Positions 44,120-52,633 of a stretch of 64,000 nucleotides of DNA are shown piece by piece. The notes under the pieces were generated by a model, which saw only the letters and a program-made list of their open reading frames with translations, did no database searches and had not been told where the DNA came from. Source of the DNA: [Bacillus] enclensis. Its GTDB lineage: Bacteria > Bacillota > Bacilli > Bacillales > Bacillaceae_B. The first letter of the stretch is position 1; every line of letters begins with the position of its first letter. The stretch is from contig NZ_KQ758486.1 of assembly GCF_001456935.1 (NCBI RefSeq), positions 1 through 64,000 of the forward strand, given 5' to 3'. The translations under genes were made by a program, and so were the position numbers.

Positions 44120-44993
44120 AACGTTTGCCCGTCACTTCAGGGAAAGTTTTAAGAGCATCGGCCGAAACGGCTGGATGACCTTCGCATCCGTCAGTGCAGT
44201 AACCGTCACATTATTACTTGTTGGTGTTTTTATCGTCTTGATGCTAAACATGAACAAGGTGGCAACCGATATAGAGAAAGATGTCGAAATTCGCGTACTT
44301 CTCGAAATTGGGACGAAGAAAGAAGAAGTTAAAGTCATAGAAGACAAGATTGATAAAATAAGTGGAGTCGAAACCGTCGAATATTCCTCCAAAGAGGAAG
44401 AACTTCAGAATCTGGTAAAAGATCTCGGTGACGATTTCAGATTATTCGAGCAAGATAACCCGCTTTATGATGTATTCATCGTTAAAGCGAAAGATCCCCG
44501 TGATACAGGCAAGATTGCCGCTGAAATAGGCAAGTATGAAAATGTCAACGAAGCATTATACGGGGAAGCGAAAATCGAAAAGTTATTCAATATCCTTGAA
44601 ATGAGCAGAAACGTCGGATTGGTGCTGATCATCGGTCTATTGTTCACAGCGATGTTCCTCATCTCAAATACGATAAAAATAACGATCGTCGCTAGAAGAA
44701 GAGAAATCGAGATAATGAAACTCGTGGGTGCAACCAACTGGTTCGTCCGCTGGCCGTTCGTCCTTGAAGGATTATGGCTTGGTGTTTTAGGTTCTATTAT
44801 CCCGATTGCTCTTGTTACAACTGGTTATTACTACGCTTACAATTTTATTGAGCCAAAACTTCAAAATAACTTTATTCAGATATTGGACTTTACCCCGTTC
44901 ATCTATCAGGTAAACGGATTGATCCTCTTAATGGGATGCCTGATCGGCGCCTGGGGAAGCTTCATGTCTGTACGTAAATTCTTAAAAGTCTAA
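44109..44993 (+). CDS. ftsX: Cell-division ABC transporter permease FtsX
   Basis: 294 residues. N-terminal ARTFARHFRESFKSIGRNGWMTFASVSAV with the first membrane helix, a large extracytoplasmic loop, then three helices (VLIIGLLFTAMFLISNTIKIT onward). FtsX does not transport; it activates a coiled-coil peptidoglycan hydrolase. Start ATG 44109 inside the end of ftsE; in-frame GTG 44097 is possible. The candidate partner hydrolase is the next gene. Confidence 0.95.
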   Translation: MKARTFARHFRESFKSIGRNGWMTFASVSAVTVTLLLVGVFIVLMLNMNKVATDIEKDVEIRVLLEIGTKKEEVKVIEDKIDKISGVETVEYSSKEEELQNLVKDLGDDFRLFEQDNPLYDVFIVKAKDPRDTGKIAAEIGKYENVNEALYGEAKIEKLFNILEMSRNVGLVLIIGLLFTAMFLISNTIKITIVARRREIEIMKLVGATNWFVRWPFVLEGLWLGVLGSIIPIALVTTGYYYAYNFIEPKLQNNFIQILDFTPFIYQVNGLILLMGCLIGAWGSFMSVRKFLKV

Positions 44994-45030
44994 ATTAACA
45001 GGTTGATAGAAGCTGAAAGGAGCGAGCCGC

Positions 45031-46374
45031 TTGAACAAGAAGCATTTTGTATCATTAGCAATTGCAGCAGCATTAACAATCGGCAGTTTCCCGGCAATGG
45101 GAACAACGGCCAACGCTACATCCGTAGAGGATCTGAAGAAGAAACAAGGAGAGGTTTCTTCTCAAAAAGATAAAATCAACGGTGAAATTAATAAAAAGAA
45201 ATCAGAAATCAACGCAAACATCAGCAAGCAGCAGGAAATCAAAGCGAAAATCGCTGAGTTCGATGCGAAGATAAGAGATACAGAAAATAAAATCGCTGAA
45301 AAAGCGAAAGAGATCGATGAAACAAATGCAGAAATCGATCAGTTAAAAGAAGAAATCAAAGAGCTCGAAGAAAAAATCAAAGAGCGTAACGAACTTTTAA
45401 AAGAACGTGCACGTGCGATTCAGGAAAAAGGCGGCTCTGCAAACTATCTTGACGTCCTTCTCGGCGCTGAAAGCTTCGGTGACTTCATCAACCGAGTCAC
45501 TGCAGTAAACACGATTGTGAGTGCAGATAAAAAAATCATGGACGAGCAAAAGAGAGACCAGGAAGAATTAGAGAAGAAGAAATCACAAGTTGAAACGAAA
45601 TTAGCAGAATTAGAAAGCGATAAAGCAAGCCTTGAAACATTGAAGCAAGACCTTAACAGCGAAAAAGCCCAAAAAGCTGAATTGTTCAAGCAGCTTGAAA
45701 AGCAGCAGGCTTCACTTGAAAAAGAAAAAGTGAACTTGCAAAAAGAATCTAACGAATTAGCTAAAATGGAACAGCAAATCGGCGGAGAAATCCAAGCAGA
45801 ACAGGCCCGTTTGGCTGAACTTGCCCGCCAGCGCGAGCTTGAGAAGAAGAGACAGGCAGAAGCTGCAGCTGCAGCGGCGGCCAAGAAAGCCCAGGCATCA
45901 GCAAGCAGCAGCGGCGGCGGCTCTTCCGCATCGGCTTCAGCACCAGCAAGCGTTCCTGTAAGTTCCGGAGCATGGACAAGACCAGCATCCGGTGCCATCA
46001 CGACTGAATTTGGTTGGGATACTTTGAACGGGGAATCCCGCTACCACTACGGTACGGATATTGCAGCTCGCGGAACTGTTCCAGTTGTTGCAGCAGCAGA
46101 TGGATATGTCATCAAGAGTCATTACAGCTCAAGTTACGGAAACGTTGTATACATCACGCACTCAATCAATGGACAAACCTTTACTACAGTGTATGCCCAT
46201 ATGTCTTCTGCCCTGGTAAGCTCAGGACAGCCTATCGATAAAGGTCAGCAAATCGGTTACATGGGTAATACAGGATATTCTTTCGGACAGCATCTTCACT
46301 TCGAACTTCACCAAGGTTCTTGGAATGCGGCGAAATCAAATGCTATAAACCCGCGTAGATATATCAATCTTTAA
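45031..46374 (+). CDS. Secreted coiled-coil peptidoglycan hydrolase with M23 domain (probable FtsEX effector)
   Basis: 447 residues from TTG 45031 behind AAAGGAGCG. Signal peptide (KKHFVSLAIAAALTIGSFPAM), a long N-terminal coiled coil like CwlO/PcsB (residues about 30-280), an Ala/Ser/Gly linker, and a C-terminal LytM/M23 zinc endopeptidase with YHYGTDIAA (H and D ligands) and GQHLHFEL (HxH). The coiled coil is the part that binds FtsX in related systems. B. subtilis CwlO carries NlpC/P60 instead, so here the same role seems to be taken by an EnvC-like enzyme encoded right next to ftsEX. Confidence 0.92.
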   Translation: MNKKHFVSLAIAAALTIGSFPAMGTTANATSVEDLKKKQGEVSSQKDKINGEINKKKSEINANISKQQEIKAKIAEFDAKIRDTENKIAEKAKEIDETNAEIDQLKEEIKELEEKIKERNELLKERARAIQEKGGSANYLDVLLGAESFGDFINRVTAVNTIVSADKKIMDEQKRDQEELEKKKSQVETKLAELESDKASLETLKQDLNSEKAQKAELFKQLEKQQASLEKEKVNLQKESNELAKMEQQIGGEIQAEQARLAELARQRELEKKRQAEAAAAAAAKKAQASASSSGGGSSASASAPASVPVSSGAWTRPASGAITTEFGWDTLNGESRYHYGTDIAARGTVPVVAAADGYVIKSHYSSSYGNVVYITHSINGQTFTTVYAHMSSALVSSGQPIDKGQQIGYMGNTGYSFGQHLHFELHQGSWNAAKSNAINPRRYINL

Positions 46375-46393
46375 TAGAATAGCAGCTTGAGAG

Positions 46394-46428
46394 AATCCTG
46401 CCATAGGTTTATGGCAGGATTTTTTTGG
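46394..46428 (+). terminator. Terminator after the M23 hydrolase gene
   Basis: AATCCTGCCAT / ATGGCAGGATT hairpin with seven T residues. Confidence 0.92.
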
Positions 46429-46640
46429 ATAAAAACATACCAAAAGAAACCCTTATCCTTGAGGATATTCATAAAAGAATAATTCCTTCCCCTTACAAAC
46501 CATACGCAATCATGTATAATGAAATTAATGTCGAAAAAAGAAAATTTTCACACAAAAAACACTTTTAAAACATGGGTAATGCTGGCACTATAGTATTATT
46601 ATAAAAACTCAAATACACATCATTTGTACTACGTATCAAC

Positions 46641-46732
46641 CTGCGATAAAGGCAAACTAATTCGAAAGATTAGGACGCAAAGCCACGGATCTAACGTTTT
46701 TTTGAAACTATGACCGCCGGGCTGCCGAAAAG
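46641..46732 (+). ncRNA. Cyclic di-GMP-I riboswitch (GEMM-I)
   Basis: The conserved pieces are in order: GATAAAGGCAAAC, a GAAA-type tetraloop stem (CTAATTCGAAAGATTAG), GGACGCAAAGCCACGG, and ATGACCGCCGGGCTGCCG. This is the c-di-GMP-binding class I aptamer. The expression platform is the terminator at 46767-46798, and the regulated gene is the 90-residue orphan at 46863. A -10-like TATAAT lies at 46515-46520, with TTACAA 16 bp before. Confidence 0.92.
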
Positions 46733-46766
46733 GATTGGAAGATAAATGACGCTGTTTCATCATTTA

Positions 46767-46798
46767 TTGCCTGCCATTCTTTTTGGCGGGCAATTTTT
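46767..46798 (+). terminator. Riboswitch expression platform terminator
   Basis: TTGCCTGCC / GGCGGGCAA hairpin plus TTTTT between aptamer and gene. Confidence 0.85.
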
Positions 46799-46862
46799 AT
46801 TTTAGATTAGCCTACTGTCTCTGAAGCCTAAGGAAGTTCAGGTTTAGAAAGGAGAAGTGAAG

Positions 46863-47132
46863 ATGGAACAAGGGAATATTTCTGACATAAGAAGACAGTT
46901 GCGCAGCTTTTGCCGGAGAAACCGTTCCACTTTGAAAAAGTTCAGCTCCTACACTGCAGAAGAAATCAGTGACATGGTATTAAGCAGGCTGGGTTATGAA
47001 GAGGTTAAGAGGATCGTGGACGACATCAAGGTGATCGACCGCCGCGGAGGCAACACAGGCTTTTACTTAATGATGATCCTGGAAGCACTGAAAGGATCCC
47101 AATCGGCCGATTCAAAAGATAGAGCCATTATA
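46863..47132 (+). CDS. 90-residue protein of unknown function under c-di-GMP control
   Basis: MEQGNISDIRRQLRSFCRRN begins a basic N-terminal part, followed by helical FSSYTAEEISDMVLSRLGYEEVKRIVDDIKVIDRRGG. No membrane helix, signal peptide or known motif. ATG 46863 is 8 bp from AAAGGAG; GTG 46857 is too close. With c-di-GMP control it may link motility or biofilm state to some output; this is inference. The gene is alone, closed by a terminator. Confidence 0.75.
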
Positions 47133-47141
47133 TGATAAACT

Positions 47142-47172
47142 CCGGGTGTCCACTTTGACAGCCGGTTTTTTT
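47142..47172 (+). terminator. Terminator of the 90-residue gene
   Basis: CCGGGTGTC / GACAGCCGG stem then seven T residues. Confidence 0.88.
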
Positions 47173-47344
47173 GATTCCTGAGAGCAATTACTTGATTGCC
47201 TGAAAGATACATATCATACTCTAATACATAAAGGGGTATCGTAAGGCGATTTTCCTTTTAAAAGTCTATTTACCAGGAAAAACGAAGACAATAGAGAAAT
47301 AAGCAGTCTATGGAAACGTATCTTATTAACAGGAGGGACCAATC

Positions 47345-47920
47345 ATGGAAGGACACGGACATTTATTCGAACATCACAAAGCTTCAAAACTGCTCGATCC
47401 AAAGCGTCAGGAAATGGTGCCGGTGGAAAAAGTACTTCAGCTTCTTCAATTAAAAAAAGATGACCTCGTCGCAGACCTCGGCTGCGGAAACGGCTATTTG
47501 ACACTGCCGATCGCGAAGGAAGTCGATACCAAAGTACATGCCGTCGACCTGCAGCAGGAAATGCTCGAATATCTCCAGCACCGTGCAGGGGAAGCTGGCG
47601 TAACGAACATCGAATATGAAAAATCTTCGCTAGAATACCTAAGCTTCAACAAGAAGACCTTGGATAAAATCGTATCTGGCTTTGTTTTACATGAAGTGCC
47701 CAATCTCACCAAAGTATTCCAAGACCTTAGCGACATGCTGAAAGACGAAGGACTCTGGCTGATCCTGGACTGGGAGGCAGTGGAGTCAGAAATGGGACCG
47801 CCGCTGGAAGAGCGGATTCCATCTGGTGAACTGACACAGCAGCTCGAGACAGCCGGATTCGAAACAGAAGTCGGGCATTTGCACCCTTCAGTGTATTATA
47901 TTGTGGTGCGTAAGGGCTAA
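47345..47920 (+). CDS. Class I SAM-dependent methyltransferase
   Basis: 191 residues. Complete class I motifs: VADLGCGNGYLTLPIA (motif I), VHAVDLQQEMLEY (acidic end of strand 2), LDKIVSGFVLHEVPNL (motif IV region). UbiE/Methyltransf_11 type; substrate unknown. Short His-rich start (MEGHGHLFEHHKASKLLDP). Ribosome binding site AGGAGG. It ends just before array 6. Confidence 0.88.
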   Translation: MEGHGHLFEHHKASKLLDPKRQEMVPVEKVLQLLQLKKDDLVADLGCGNGYLTLPIAKEVDTKVHAVDLQQEMLEYLQHRAGEAGVTNIEYEKSSLEYLSFNKKTLDKIVSGFVLHEVPNLTKVFQDLSDMLKDEGLWLILDWEAVESEMGPPLEERIPSGELTQQLETAGFETEVGHLHPSVYYIVVRKG

Positions 47921-47934
47921 GGATGGAGGGTTGC

Positions 47935-48143
47935 TGGTGCCAGGAACAAATAGGCCGGATTGTGCCTGGCACAATAAGCCGGTTTTGTTCCAGGCACAAA
48001 TCACCCAATCTGTGCCTGGCACCAATAATGCAGAATGTGTACCTGGTACAAACCGCTGGAATTGTACCAGGTACAAAATCGAGCCAGGCTCAATCCCCCG
48101 TAATTGAGCCTGGCTCAAAACACCGAATCTGAGCCAGGCACCA
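47935..48143. repeat. CC(A/T)GG palindrome array 6
   Basis: Nine units with cores at 47940, 47965, 47990, 48015, 48042, 48067, 48084, 48109 and 48134 (25,25,25,27,25,17,25,25). The arm class changes in blocks: units 1-4 GTGCC/GGCAC type, 5-6 GTACC/GGTAC, 7-9 GAGCC/GGCTC. It starts with GGTGCC and ends with GGCACC. Confidence 0.92.
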
Positions 48144-48273
48144 CCCCCCACGCAACCACGACAACCAACACATCCCAACCCCCCCAATCCTAAACAACAA
48201 AAAAATCCCCACCCCTTAACAATCCCTTAACATTCCCCCGCCATACTATTGGTATAAAAGGAGTGAACAATGT

Positions 48274-48987
48274 ATGGTAGAAGTATCAATTTGGTTTGCG
48301 CTCGCAGCAGGGGCGCTGTCGTTTTTCTCGCCTTGTGTGTTTCCGCTCTTGCCGGCTTATGTGAGTCATTTGACCGGCGGCCAGGCGGAGGGAGGAAGGA
48401 TTCAGGTGGAGAGGAAAGTGGTGTTTATCCGGTCATTCGGTTTCATCGCCGGTTTTTCTTTCATCTTCATTCTGATGGGGGCTTCCGCAAGCCTGCTCGG
48501 AGGGTTATTTTCGGAATACAGATTATACATAGAACAGATCGCCGGGATCCTCATTATCGTCTTCGGCCTGCAGATGATGGGCTGGATTTCGTTTTCCTTC
48601 CTGATGAAGGGAGGGAAGCAGTTTGAGGTGAAGAAAAAAGGGACCGCCTTCGGTTCCGTTATGCTTGGAATGGCATTTGCGAGCGGATGGTCCCCGTGCG
48701 TTGGGATCACGTTATCATCAATCCTGCTGCTTGCCGGGGCCAGCTCGACCCTGACGCAGGGAATACTGCTCCTCATCGTGTATTCACTGGGACTCGCGCT
48801 TCCGTTCCTGATCATTTCACTGATGATTACGAAGACATTCACCGTGATGAAAAAGGTGAACAGGATCCTGCCGAAGCTTGCGAAGTTCAACGGGGCCCTG
48901 ATGGTTGCGATGGGGCTGCTTGTTTTCAGCGGTAAGATGCAGCAGATTTCTGCTTATCTGTCTGTGTTCAGTTTGTTTTCAACATAG
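48274..48987 (+). CDS. ccdA: Thiol-disulfide membrane transporter CcdA
   Basis: 237 residues, six membrane helices. The two redox cysteines are in FFSPCVFPLLPAYV and GWSPCVGITL. It moves reducing equivalents from cytosolic thioredoxin to outside thioredoxin-like proteins, for cytochrome c maturation or spore work. It heads a probable operon with a two-component system, a membrane protein and a ResA-like protein, the likely electron acceptor. Confidence 0.93.
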   Translation: MVEVSIWFALAAGALSFFSPCVFPLLPAYVSHLTGGQAEGGRIQVERKVVFIRSFGFIAGFSFIFILMGASASLLGGLFSEYRLYIEQIAGILIIVFGLQMMGWISFSFLMKGGKQFEVKKKGTAFGSVMLGMAFASGWSPCVGITLSSILLLAGASSTLTQGILLLIVYSLGLALPFLIISLMITKTFTVMKKVNRILPKLAKFNGALMVAMGLLVFSGKMQQISAYLSVFSLFST

Positions 48988-48999
48988 GAGGAAATTGTC

Positions 49000-49686
49000 G
49001 TGAACGTTCAGAATAAGAGCATCCTTGTCGTGGAGGATGATGCTAAGATCAGGAAACTGATCAGGATTTTTCTTGAAAAAGAAGGCTATGAAGTATTCGA
49101 GGCAGAGGACGGAGAAGAAGGGAAGCGTCTGTTTAAGGAGTGCGATCCCTGCTTTGCGATCCTCGACTTGATGCTGCCGAAGATCCAGGGTGAAGAGCTG
49201 TGCACCTGGATCCGCGAGGAGGAAAAAAGCGATATCGGCATCATCATGGTGACGGCGAAAACAAGTGAATTCGACCGGATAACGGGGTTGAAGACAGGGG
49301 CGGATGACTACGTCACAAAGCCCTTCAGTCCGAGCGAGCTTGTGACCCGGGTCGAAACGGTCCTCCGCAGAACATCCGACCGCTGTCAAAAGCTGAGCCG
49401 GAACGGTCTTGTACTCAAAGCCAAAAAAGGTGAAGTGTCATATAAGGGGAATCCCATAGATCTCACTGGTTTCGAATTCAGGATCCTGCACCTTCTCATG
49501 AAGCATCCGGGACAGATCATCTCACGTCAGCAAATCCTGGACAACCTGTATGAACTCCACGAAAAAGTGGTTTCGGAACGGACGATCGATGTTCACATCC
49601 GGCACCTCCGGCAAAAACTCCAGGCGTGTACGAGCATGAATTTTATTGAAACGGTAAGGGGAATGGGGTATAAATTCAATGGATAA
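49000..49686 (+). CDS. OmpR-family response regulator
   Basis: 228 residues from GTG 49000. Receiver with acidic pocket EDD, phospho-Asp D56 (AILDLMLP), MVTAK and a TKPF Lys; then a winged-helix DNA-binding domain (FEFRILHLLMKHPGQIISRQQILDNLYE, ending SMNFIETVRGMGYKF). It overlaps the kinase gene by 8 bp. Confidence 0.94.
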   Translation: MNVQNKSILVVEDDAKIRKLIRIFLEKEGYEVFEAEDGEEGKRLFKECDPCFAILDLMLPKIQGEELCTWIREEEKSDIGIIMVTAKTSEFDRITGLKTGADDYVTKPFSPSELVTRVETVLRRTSDRCQKLSRNGLVLKAKKGEVSYKGNPIDLTGFEFRILHLLMKHPGQIISRQQILDNLYELHEKVVSERTIDVHIRHLRQKLQACTSMNFIETVRGMGYKFNG

Positions 49687-50767
49687 CCGCAGAAAACCGG
49701 GCAGTCTCCTGACCCAGCTCACGTTTCTGAACACGATCATCATTGGGGCCGTCATCCTGATTGCCGGATTCACCGTGAAAAATTATGCCTGCAATCTCGT
49801 GAATCAGCAGCAGATCACAGGCTCGAACCTTGAAAGTCTGCTGAATGACTATCTGATCAAAGTGAGTCTGCTCGCGTTCATCCTGGCCGGGGGATTTCAT
49901 TTCTTTTTTATAAAATGGCTCACCAACCCATTGAAGAAGCTGACGGAAGCCACTCAAGTCCTGAAAAAGGGAGGGAATCCGGAGCGGTTGAAGCAGCCTC
50001 TTATCTATGAAGTGAAGGAGCTGAGTGAAGCGTTCAATGAGCTTTCGGAGACGACGGCACATGTGAAGGCGAGGCAAAACCGACTGCTCCGCGACCTGTC
50101 GCATGAGCTTAGGACGCCGCTCACCAATCTGACCGGCTACCTCGAAGGGCTTGAAAAAGGAATCATAGAAGGGGACAGGGAAATTTACCGCTCCCTCCAG
50201 GAAGAATCCGGTCGCATCGAGCGGCTCTTAGAACAGCTTGTACATATCAACCAGTGGACTGCCGATACCGATTACAATCAGGAAGTGCTTCATATTCATG
50301 AACTGTTAAAAAGAAGGCTCACGGCATTTCAACTGAAATTCATGCAAAAAGGGATCGAGGTAGAGACGGATCTCGTTCCTTGCTCCCTTCAAGGGGACAG
50401 CGACGGCCTTCAGCAGGTATTCAACAATCTGCTTCAGAATATCGCCGACTATGACGTCGGAAAGAAGCTGTCGGTAAAAGGATTTGTGCAAGGTCATGAT
50501 TATGTCGTACAATTTTCTCATCAAGGAAAAGAGATTCCCGCAGAAGAAGAAGAACTTATTTTTGAACGGTTCTACCGGGTCGATCCATCCCGTTCGACCA
50601 TGACCGGTGGAGCGGGACTTGGCCTGGCGATATCGAAGGAAATCGTGGAGTCGCACGGAGGATCCCTGACCCTTCAAAGTGACGGGGAGCACCACGTATT
50701 CGAAGTGCGCCTCGGAATCCCTCCACATGATAAAAAGGAGAATCATCATGAACCAACAATGGTATAA
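49679..50767 (+). CDS. Sensor histidine kinase
   Basis: 362 residues. Two membrane helices with a short outside loop of about 40 residues, a HAMP-like linker, dimerisation domain with phospho-acceptor H142 in DLSHELRTPLTN, and the ATPase domain (QVFNNLLQNIADY, GGAGLGLAISKEIVESHGG). The short sensor loop contains one Cys (NYACNLVNQ). A redox or envelope-thiol signal is tempting given its ccdA neighbour, but is inference only. Confidence 0.93.
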   Translation: MDNRRKPGSLLTQLTFLNTIIIGAVILIAGFTVKNYACNLVNQQQITGSNLESLLNDYLIKVSLLAFILAGGFHFFFIKWLTNPLKKLTEATQVLKKGGNPERLKQPLIYEVKELSEAFNELSETTAHVKARQNRLLRDLSHELRTPLTNLTGYLEGLEKGIIEGDREIYRSLQEESGRIERLLEQLVHINQWTADTDYNQEVLHIHELLKRRLTAFQLKFMQKGIEVETDLVPCSLQGDSDGLQQVFNNLLQNIADYDVGKKLSVKGFVQGHDYVVQFSHQGKEIPAEEEELIFERFYRVDPSRSTMTGGAGLGLAISKEIVESHGGSLTLQSDGEHHVFEVRLGIPPHDKKENHHEPTMV

Positions 50768-51362
50768 CATCGGCGCATTCACGTTCCCCGGTTCATGGGC
50801 AGCGGTCATAGCCTCGTTCCTTCTGACCTTCCTGTTCCTCTTTTTCTGGAACAGAAAAGCGGGCGACTGGTATTCGAACGCCGTCTTTTATTTCATCCTG
50901 ACCTGGAAACTGAGCATCATCATCGTAGACTTCCAAACGGTCATCAAGCACCCGCTCACGATCCTTTATTTTCATGGAGGAACATTCGGATATTGGCTAG
51001 GCATCGCCGTTGTTTTGATTTATACATTTGTTAAAAAAGAAAATCCTTATCATGCGGCCGCTGCCTGGATGTTGACCGTGCTTGTATATGAAGGCGTGTT
51101 CGACTTCCTGCATGGGTCTTATATGACAGGCGGTCTTCAGCTGGCGGTTAACCTGATTCTGTTTTTGTTTTTACTGAAAAAAATCGGCGGGGAGGATAAG
51201 CGGATTTGGTCGATTCAAATTCTGACCATTTTCACCCTGGCCCAGCTGTTATTGAACGCATTCGGCGGTTTTGAAATCGGTACGCACCTTTTGACCTACA
51301 TCACGGTTTCCGCCGTTCTGCTTTTGCTACTTATAAAACAAGGAGGAAAATCCAGTGAATAA
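50748..51362 (+). CDS. Polytopic membrane protein between the kinase and ResA-like genes
   Basis: 204 residues with about six hydrophobic segments (e.g. WAAVIASFLLTFLFLFFW, YWLGIAVVLIYTFV, LLTYITVSAVLLLLLI). No cysteine pair. I do not recognise the family. It starts at ATG 50748 behind AAAAGGAG, overlapping the kinase by 20 bp, and overlaps the next gene by 8 bp, so it is tightly coupled to the thiol-redox genes. Confidence 0.75.
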   Translation: MNQQWYNIGAFTFPGSWAAVIASFLLTFLFLFFWNRKAGDWYSNAVFYFILTWKLSIIIVDFQTVIKHPLTILYFHGGTFGYWLGIAVVLIYTFVKKENPYHAAAAWMLTVLVYEGVFDFLHGSYMTGGLQLAVNLILFLFLLKKIGGEDKRIWSIQILTIFTLAQLLLNAFGGFEIGTHLLTYITVSAVLLLLLIKQGGKSSE

Positions 51363-51942
51363 ACGTAACTTTGCTTTGGCCATCGTGGCACTCCTGGTCG
51401 GGATTTTCCTGGTGAACCTATTTCAGGATCAACAGGAAAAGAAAGAAAAGGAAGAAGCAGCGCAGCTAGCCAAGGAATCGATGGACCTTTCCAATGCGGC
51501 CGCTGAAGAAGGACTTTCAAAAGGCGCAAGTGCCCCGGATTTCGAGCTTACGACGCTGAACGGCGAGAAAGTGAAGCTTTCCGATTACAAGGGCAAAAAA
51601 GTGATCCTCAACTTCTGGGCGACATGGTGCCCGCCGTGTAAGGCGGAAATGCCTCATATGCAGAAGTACTACGAAAAAAATGCTGAAAAGGAAAACGTCG
51701 AGATCCTCGCGGTGAACCTCACCAGCATGGATGACGGCAAGGACAAAGTCCAGGAATTCGCGGATGGCTATGAACTCACATTCCCGATCCCGCTTGATGT
51801 GGACGGGGCAATCGGCGAAGAATACCGGGCCTTCACCATCCCGACCACCTATATGGTCGACACCAAAGGGCTGATCCAGCACAAAATCGTCGGCCCGATG
51901 AACGAAGACATGATGGCTGAAATGGTCTCCGGAATGGACTGA
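51355..51942 (+). CDS. Membrane-anchored thioredoxin-like protein (TlpA/ResA family)
   Basis: 195 residues from GTG 51355. One N-terminal membrane anchor (FALAIVALLVGIFLVNLF), a charged linker, then an AhpC/TSA-Redoxin domain with active site WATWCPPCKAEMP. It reduces disulfides, for example of apocytochrome c, on the outer face, taking electrons from CcdA at the start of this operon. Confidence 0.93.
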   Translation: MNKRNFALAIVALLVGIFLVNLFQDQQEKKEKEEAAQLAKESMDLSNAAAEEGLSKGASAPDFELTTLNGEKVKLSDYKGKKVILNFWATWCPPCKAEMPHMQKYYEKNAEKENVEILAVNLTSMDDGKDKVQEFADGYELTFPIPLDVDGAIGEEYRAFTIPTTYMVDTKGLIQHKIVGPMNEDMMAEMVSGMD

Positions 51943-51957
51943 CGCATTAATCCACTG

Positions 51958-51996
51958 AGGGACGGGCCTTTAGCTCGCTAAAGGCCCGTCCCTGTG
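51958..51996 (+). terminator. Terminator after the ResA-like gene
   Basis: AGGGACGGGCCTTTAG / CTAAAGGCCCGTCCCT long perfect hairpin; the T-run is short (TGTGTTT). Confidence 0.8.
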
Positions 51997-52089
51997 TTTA
52001 ACTATATACGCCTTGAGGTATGTAACAAGTATGCAATCGATTATCTTGCAGAAACTATGTTTGGATAGAAATCGAAGGAGGAATCTTGA

Positions 52090-52470
52090 ATGTTTCACTA
52101 CACAAAAGAAGTATCAATGTCTGTGAAGGAAGCGTCTGAAAAGGTGGAGGCATCCCTGAAGGAAGAAAGCTTCGGCGTACTTTGGAATCTGGATCTTGCC
52201 GGCAAGCTTGAGGAAAAAGGCCTCGATTTTAACGAAGAAGTGGTCATCCTTGAAGTATGCAATCCGAAGGAAGCGAAGAAAGTACTGGAGCAGAGCATGC
52301 TCGTCAGCTATTTCCTGCCTTGCAAGATCAGCATCTATACCGAAAACGGCACGACCAAAGTCGGAATGGCGAAGCCGAGCAAGCTGATTGAACTGGTCGA
52401 TAATGAAGAATTGAAAAATATTGCGCTGGATATTGAAGAGCGATTGATTGCTTGTATCGAAAAAGTATAA
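52090..52470 (+). CDS. DUF302-family protein
   Basis: 126 residues, a single DUF302 domain (SFGVLWNLDLAGKLEEKGLDFNEEVVILEVCNPKEAKKVLEQ). Probably cytosolic. Function unknown; the domain is often found near thiol-redox or metal-stress genes. Ribosome binding site AAGGAGG. Single gene. Confidence 0.88.
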   Translation: MFHYTKEVSMSVKEASEKVEASLKEESFGVLWNLDLAGKLEEKGLDFNEEVVILEVCNPKEAKKVLEQSMLVSYFLPCKISIYTENGTTKVGMAKPSKLIELVDNEELKNIALDIEERLIACIEKV

Positions 52471-52480
52471 GAATGAGGAG

Positions 52481-52510
52481 CATCTGTTGCATCGGCGGCA
52501 GGTGTTTTTT
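52481..52510 (+). terminator. Terminator of the DUF302 gene
   Basis: CATCTGTTG / CGGCAGGTG stem with G-T pairs, then six T residues. Confidence 0.75.
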
Positions 52511-52633
52511 ATTTGTTAACATCTGAATTTCCATAAAAAATAATACGTCACCCGAAACATTTCTCTTCCTCCGAATCTTCTGAATATGGTACACTCTTTA
52601 AAATACCAACCGCAAAGAGGAAGGATGACACAC

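Noticed and set aside
47935-48143. CRISPR-like array with 14-nt repeats and 11-nt spacers
   Set aside because: The repeats are short palindromes in three classes and not identical, the spacers are far too short, and no cas gene is nearby. A REP-type family explains it better.
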